Shown piece after piece: positions 58,238 to 64,000 of a stretch of DNA of 64,000 nt. Location: the NCBI GenBank assembly GCA_030789695.1, contig CM061142.1:48549987-48613986 (forward strand), given 5' to 3'. The notes under the pieces were generated by a model. That model made no database searches. It worked only from the letters and a program-made list of their open reading frames with translations, and was not told the DNA's origin. Numbering within the stretch: the first letter of the stretch is position 1; each line of letters opens with the position of its first letter. Both the position numbers and the translations under genes were made by a program. This DNA comes from Scilla litardierei. Its lineage: Eukaryota; Streptophyta; Magnoliopsida; Asparagales; Asparagaceae.

Positions 58238-61185
58238 TGTCATGCGCAGTTCCCCAGCATACCCGGAATTTTTTTCTTTGAATTTTTCTTTTCCAAGTAT
58301 CCTGAAGAGTGAGGATGATGAGAGGAAAAGAGAGGGAAATGAGAAATAGAACTTGTAGGTCACTGCACACATGCTGGGATAATACAAGTGAAGCTCCACT
58401 GCAATATCAAAACACCCTCAGAAATAACATAAAACAACAATAACATTATATATATAACAACTTTTATTTATATACATAGTCCATGTACACTACTACATAT
58501 ACACCGTCATTCTCCACCTCCCAAGACAACCATGTCACACCACAACTACAGCTCGTACCAAGAGCTACCCCTGAAACCCGACTCCAAATCACCACCAATC
58601 ATGCTGCCCCTGCTACCTGAAAAATAGGGAGGATCACGTCAATGCGTGCCTCAGTAGGAACCAACTTGGATTTGGAATACCGTTCTGAGGTTATCAATCC
58701 ACAAGGCAAGGCAAGAGAATTAAGGCATGTAAACTAAGTAATATAATGAAAAGTAAATAGCTAAGTAAGGGGATCATACCTGCGGTCCAATGCCGATCTA
58801 CTACAAAGAAAGGGTTAGCACGAATAACGATACAAGTATTCATATAACCATAATCTAAAAGGGAATCACAAATGTCAGAAGTATAACACAGTGTCACCAG
58901 TGGAGCAAGTAAGGGAAAAGGAAAGTGCAGCCAGCAGAAGAAGTAACAAGCAAAGTTCTCATTTTATAATTTAATTAATTGAAAACTTGGGTAAACTGTG
59001 TTATACCGGGTCCTGGACTTCACCCCAAATTTGGGGTGAATATAGCACACGACGCAATGGACACGGGCACTGTACATCTGGCCTCTCAGCTCCTCCGTCC
59101 CTGGCAGGAGTGAGGCCTCCCATAATAACACAACCTCTGTATATCCCCTCCACTCCCGGTAAAGACGAGTGGGAATAAATATCACATATCACATTATCAT
59201 TTCCCCCAACTTCTCAGTCCAGGCCTCATATCCACAATTTACTCAAATTTCCCCTTAAACCCGGGTTTTGCTAACTCACCCTCCTTAGAGAGGATTGAGA
59301 CAATCAAGAATTTCATTTTATCATATTAGTAATAAAGGGATCATGTTGCATGGCATCACATTCCACACTCATACCAACATGGGTCATGCACCGAAGTGTC
59401 ATGCCCTCCATCATAGTCACATCAGTTCATTATTCATCACACATGAAACCATGCTCTCCATAACCCCAGCATTACCAATTCATAACATAATTCATGATTC
59501 AAGTGTTTACAAGCTCATTTTTCATGTTTCTCACTTCCATGTCACAGAGGCATTTTCACAAACACGTGGTGAGCGTGACGTATATGTCTATAATCACATT
59601 AGCAAATCAATTGACAAAACATATCAGTAGTCTATCTTCAATGTAAAAATAATAGTCATGTACCATAGAGAGTGGAATAGCAACAATACACAATTTATCA
59701 CACCACTTATTTATTCAGCTTGCAGGAGATATACATGCACCCATATAAGATGGCTGATATCACCCAATTATAGTCAGAATCTAACAAAACTTCCTAAATG
59801 AAAGTTGTAGATATGTTAGTTTTAGATTCACAAATAACATTTCATGCAAAAATATTAAGTAGGTGATTTATGGTGAATTATTTGGTGAAGTCTGTCAAAT
59901 CTGTTTTTAAGACAGATTCTGAAGGTTGTAAAGACTGCCAATTTTGGACAGGTTTTAGTCAGAATTTCGAAATATATGCATTACGATGAAGTTGTATAAA
60001 ACTTGTTAACTTTTCAACGAGACTACGAACATAAAATTTCATTGTGAGTGCAGGTATTGAGGTCAATTTTACTAAATTGTGTCCTGACTAAAGATCAAAC
60101 AGACATGTTGTGAAGTTGGAATTTTTGCTCCTGATTTCTTAATTAAACATATCTCAAAATTTATATGATTTTGGGGTAGAACTTCAGGATCTGCAAGTAT
60201 ATATTTTTTTCGAAACATAATTCAAGCCATAGAAATCAAAATTCAAGTAATAACATACTCCAGAATTTCGGCGTTTCCAAGAGAGTGATTTTGCTTTGAA
60301 TTTCAAGGGGCGATTAGTGAAATTGAATCATGGCATATAAATTTTAGCTACCCCTAATACATATTAAGTAAAACATGTTATAAAAACATGATATCAAGAA
60401 CCAATTTATGGAATTCCACATCCAATAGGATTCCTACCTCAAAAGCTTGGTTTTCATCTTCTCCTTCTCTTTCTTTCTTCTCCAACTTCTTCCCACTTGC
60501 AAGCTACTTGATATATTTGATTTTGTGAGGGAGAATTAGGGTTTCAATTTGGAGAAGGAGGAGCAATTGAGGAAGGGGGTGGCCGGCCCAAGGCTAAGGG
60601 AGAAGGAGGAAAATAAAAATGAAAAGAGAAAAGAAAAGAAGAGTGAAGAAGAAGAAAGAAATCTCCTAAAAAAATCTATCTCTAGAACCTCCTTAGGATA
60701 AGCATGCAACATGTTAAATGACCAAAATACCCTTCCAAAAATTCCCCTCAACTTTTAGGTATTTACAAGTTTTCCATTACTTTATGCACACACCACTTTA
60801 TTGTGTACACACAGCTCCTTTGTCCAAATGACCGTTTTGCCCCTCACCTTTTTAAAAATTTACGGGGATGCCATTGACCCCCTAACCCCTTTCACAATAG
60901 CATGGCTTCCCTACACACACCCATGCATGCCTACACATGCATACATGCACCTCGCACACATGTTCAATACATTCCTGTTGTATTATACACACGACGTCAC
61001 TCACACTTCTCCCGCATTCACATTTCGCATTCTCTTCTCTTAGCCACGTATTACAGCCCAATCTTCATTGCACTATGTTACATACATCGATATCTACGTT
61101 TATTTCATACATACCCATGTATCATAAGTAGAAATACCACGAGTGTTCAGCATAATACACGTAAAGTGCAAAATAGGGCATGACA
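58238..61185 (-). repeat. R11 5' LTR
   Basis: TGTCATGCGCAG...GGCATGACA. TATA-like TATATAAA on minus at 58467-58474. The end next to R10 is intact. Confidence 0.92.
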
Positions 61186-61190
61186 AACAC

Positions 61191-61549
61191 TGCTCCCATC
61201 TCACCCCCAACCCAAGACTACACTACTAGGACCCACGCTAACAACAGACTCTATAGGCCCTGCTGAGTCGATCTACTCCCCTGGGTCTCTGTCCTCGGTC
61301 CTGCTGGTTGCGAACATGTACTTGTACATGTAGGGTGGAGGGGACACGTCATAGCGCGTCCAGTAGGTAACCCACAAACTACCAATCTAACCAAAGTGTG
61401 AAACATAAACACCATATTCCAGCAGAGTGTTTCTCTATTCATGGTTATAAGTTATTATGCATTGATGATTTGGAAACCTAAGTAACGAGTCGAATAACAG
61501 GGACTAGGCCTCCCCCAATTGGGCCTCACCATAGCACTCAAACTCTCAG
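61191..61549 (-). repeat. R10 LTR, right part (cut by R12)
   Basis: Continues 51804 after removal of R11. It includes GACACGTCATAGCGCGTCC then AGTAGG, resembling the R11 LTR segment GCACGTCAATGCGTGCCCC then AGTAGG (about 52203), so R10 and R11 are related families. It ends at CTCAG (61545-61549), the expected R12 target duplication. Confidence 0.65.
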
Positions 61550-63399
61550 TGTTGGATCTGGATCGTAGCCTAAGGGGGGGTGAATAGGCTAATAAAAAAT
61601 TCTCGTGCAACCCACGAGAAAACACACGCAGTTATAAGCACATGCAGGGTAATAAAATAGCAATCACAGAGTACACACAGATACACCCTGGTTCAGTCGT
61701 CCCCACGACCTACTCCAGCCCCCGAAAGCAAATACTAGATAGATATGCTATCATGTATAGCTACAATGAGTCAAGATCCCAAATCTACTCTCACCTAGCT
61801 CCTACGCATACCACGTGATCTACACTATCAATCTAGTCAGATGCTCTCCCTCCGTGACGACACCCAAAGTCGTCAGGTCCCCAAAAGTAACACAGAAGGT
61901 AAAGTTTCTCCTACAGAGATCGCTACACCAATACAAAGATAAATAAATAGAGTTTTAGAAATGCTCAGTAATGGTGTGTCGTCTCTGGCGTTCAGCGCGT
62001 GGTCAGATCAATCTGACAAGTAGTAGTCTCTGATGTCCCCTCAATATTTTGGCTCCCCTCTCGATGAAACTTGCGCCTTCCACCAAAGATTGAAGCTTAC
62101 AGCCTTCACCCAAATTTGAATCTTGCGGCTCCCAACAAAAAGCAAAACAGAGAGGTGCGGCACTTGGTCAATGAAGACGGCTGAAAATGCTTCTCCAATT
62201 TTATGCTTGTCTGCAGCAATCAAAAGTATGTGTAAGAGATATTAAAACAAGTGTTGCAACAAAAAGGGGACAAAGGAATTTTCGTTTCTTCCCTGTAGTA
62301 ATTCGGCAGAGCTCCTGGAGCTTGGTCTTCTTCAAGTTGCGGCTATCCCCTTGATATCAAAACGTTTTTCTTTGAGGCAAAACCAATAAAAACAACCTGC
62401 GGCTCTTAAAAAAACAAAACCCTTAAAAAAATACTGCCGGCCCTTTAAAACAATGTGCACATAAAAAAATTAAGACCCCTCTCAATAATAACGGCTCTCC
62501 CTTGTAAAAAATTTGGCTTGGAATTTTTTTTCAACTGTGAAGAGAGAGACGCACAAAGAAATGGCAGCTTTGGGGTTTTTGATTTTTAAAGCATGGTTTT
62601 GTTGGCTTGGAGATTTTCAAAAGAAAACCAAGAAAAAACATTGTGCCCTGTGCTTTCAAAAGATTTTTTAATGGAGGAGATAGGATTTGCACTTGGGGAT
62701 TTTTCCAAGCACCACTTGAAAAATTCGACAGGCTGGGTATCTTTGATGGATAGCTTGGACTTGCGGCTGCTCACACCTTGCAAATTTCGTGCGGCTCTCA
62801 ACCAAAAACAAAAGCGACGCACAGGACCTTTTTTCGGCTCTTGGGGATGAGGGAGGAAGAATGCGGCAGCACTTTTTTTTATCAAGGGGTTCGGCCACAT
62901 ATAACAGTTCTAGGTCAAACAAAAGAATGCTGATGTCAATGATTATTGGGCTTTTGGATTTTTTCATGAAGTGCTCCTCTTAAAAAAATTGTTACAAAAG
63001 AAAACAACAAAACCCATTGTCTTCAAGATTCGGCATGTATCCTCAATTTGATGTTGACCTGGCCTTTTGGGTTTTTGTATTTAATCAACAATGCAACTGC
63101 CTGGGATTATTGGAGTTTTTTTGTTTTCAAATAAATTTAATCAAAGAGGATTTTTTTTGTTCACATGCGTGAGTGCTTTTTGTGATTTGCTTATAAAAAA
63201 AGCATTGGCTGACCTTGCACAATGACCAATCATATATAATAAAACTTGGTACTTCTTTGTTCTCCTTTGCACATTGACCAAGTCCCTCCATGAGTAAATC
63301 ATACGTTCGCCGTTCCTGAAACACACTTAGCACACACGTTAAATATACCACAACATTTGTCATCATCAAACTAGAGATCCTCGATCGTTGCTTCCAACA
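61550..63399 (-). repeat. R12 3' LTR (Sirevirus-like copia, 1850 bp)
   Basis: The minus strand runs TGTTGGAAGCAACGATC...CGATCCAGATCCAACA. No PBS lies at its left edge and a PPT lies at its right edge, so this is the 3' LTR of a minus-strand element. A G-rich block (TAAGGGGGGGTGAATAG on plus, 61571) is shared with R1. TGCGGCTC and GCGGCTC recur at least five times between 62110 and 62800. Confidence 0.9.
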
Positions 63400-63400
63400 A

Positions 63401-63660
63401 TCTCCCCCTTTTGATGATGGAAAACCCATAAAAGATTTGAGCAAATGAGTATGCGTGTGTGAAGTGTGATGAAGGTGTGTAATGCAATATGATATACTCA
63501 ATGAGATGAGATCAAGCATTACTAGTTACAAGCATGCACAATATAATAATAAAATTAGCATGCTCCCCCTTTTTCCAAGCTCCACATATTCAAGTATTTT
63601 CAATGCTCCCCCTTCAATCAATAATACCACAAATCTTTTCAACACTTTTCTCCCCCTTTG
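63401..63660 (-). promoter_or_regulatory. R12 multiple polypurine tracts
   Basis: Four copies of a tract reading AAGGGGGAG on minus: 63401-63412 (next to the LTR), 63563-63573, 63606-63614 and 63650-63660. Repeated PPTs before the 3' LTR are a known Sirevirus trait. CATCATCAAAAGGGGGAGA next to the LTR is also typical. Confidence 0.8.
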
Positions 63661-64000
63661 TCATCATCAAAAGTGTATTCTTGAAGATTAAAACATACCA
63701 CATGCAAAAAGAGAGCATTATTAACTATAACTAGCATTTGCATGTCGGCATTCTATAAGTAGCACTGCAAATCCAATGATAATAATAATTAGAATTCAAC
63801 ACCATCGAGTAAGTGCAATTATTAAACATAGAAGTACAAAGGGAGATACTTTTACAAATTCAACCAAATCAATCCAACATTTTCCAAAATAACTTTGTAT
63901 CACCTAGGATTGATTTTTCCCACCTCATCAAAGATGAGTTCAAGGTATTACACCCCAAGGACATAGCCTATAAGGATTCTTAGATGTGGGGGTGACATTG
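63661..64000 (-). other. R12 internal sequence, non-coding part
   Basis: 3'-terminal internal region of R12 upstream of the PPTs; AT-rich, no ORF with recognisable domain. The pol and any envelope-like region would lie to the right, outside the window. Confidence 0.5.

Larger units (their letters stand above)
51805..61185 (-). mobile_element. R11: complete gypsy-type element with a CA/TA-rich body
   Basis: 9381 bp with LTRs 51805-54757 (2953 bp) and 58238-61185 (2948 bp). The flanking 5-bp repeat is AACAG (51800-51804) / AACAC (61186-61190), one mismatch. On minus the LTR runs TGTTATGCCCTATTTTG...GGCATGACA; PPT AAGGTGGGTAGGA lies against the left LTR. The 3.5-kb internal region has no gag or pol; most of it is degenerate CA/TA-rich repeat. 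It is therefore non-autonomous, presumably moved by a relative of R9 with which it shares the primer-like site. Inserted in the R10 LTR. Confidence 0.92.

Overview
This is intergenic DNA from a large, repeat-rich flowering-plant genome. I see no convincing host gene. Almost every base can be assigned to LTR retrotransposons of plant Ty1/copia and Ty3/gypsy (Athila and chromovirus-like) type, with a tRNA-derived SINE and several MITEs. Plant features include long LTRs, initiator-Met primer sites (TGGTATCAGAGC), the Athila primer region, and Sirevirus-style multiple polypurine tracts (PPTs). All coding relics are broken or partial. Labels used below: R1 to R12, left to right.

Layout. 1-1623: left part of R1, a minus-strand copia element with gag start, primer site (PBS) and 5' LTR, inserted in the LTR of R2 (1624-3238), which itself cuts R3, a copia gag/protease relic (3239-3813). 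3814-6154: non-coding, with one GC-rich inverted-repeat MITE. 6155-12886: R4, a complete minus-strand copia element with 149-bp LTRs, 5-bp target duplication GCTAG, decayed gag and pol, and a 1.7-kb leader full of palindromes. 12892-15123: non-coding, holding a SINE with a 16-bp target duplication and two hAT-type MITEs with 8-bp duplications.

15124-64000 reads as one nested stack. R5 (copia, minus) is cut at 20850 by R6 (copia, minus, gag only). R6's right LTR is cut at 29310 by R7 (Athila, plus). R7 is cut twice: in its RT by R8 (34448-43705, complete non-autonomous copia, duplication GTATC) and in its 3' LTR at about 47766 by R9 (gypsy, plus). R9's RT is cut at 51454 by R10 (LTR only, minus). 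R10 is cut by R11 (51805-61185, complete, minus) and by R12 (Sirevirus-like, minus, 61550 to the end). The right halves of R5, R6, R7, R9, R10 and R12 should lie beyond the window in reverse order.

Two structural themes stand out. (1) R6 and R8, sister copia families, share a series of leader hairpins with a conserved apex (TTGAG, 5-nt loop, CTCAA) but different lower stems that remain base-paired. (2) At least six families carry arrays of short palindromes. Those of R1, R2, R6 and R8 lie in U3 upstream of a TATA box. Those of R4 and R5 lie in the leader before gag. In R6 and R8 the arrays occupy the same place between conserved blocks but have unrelated sequences.
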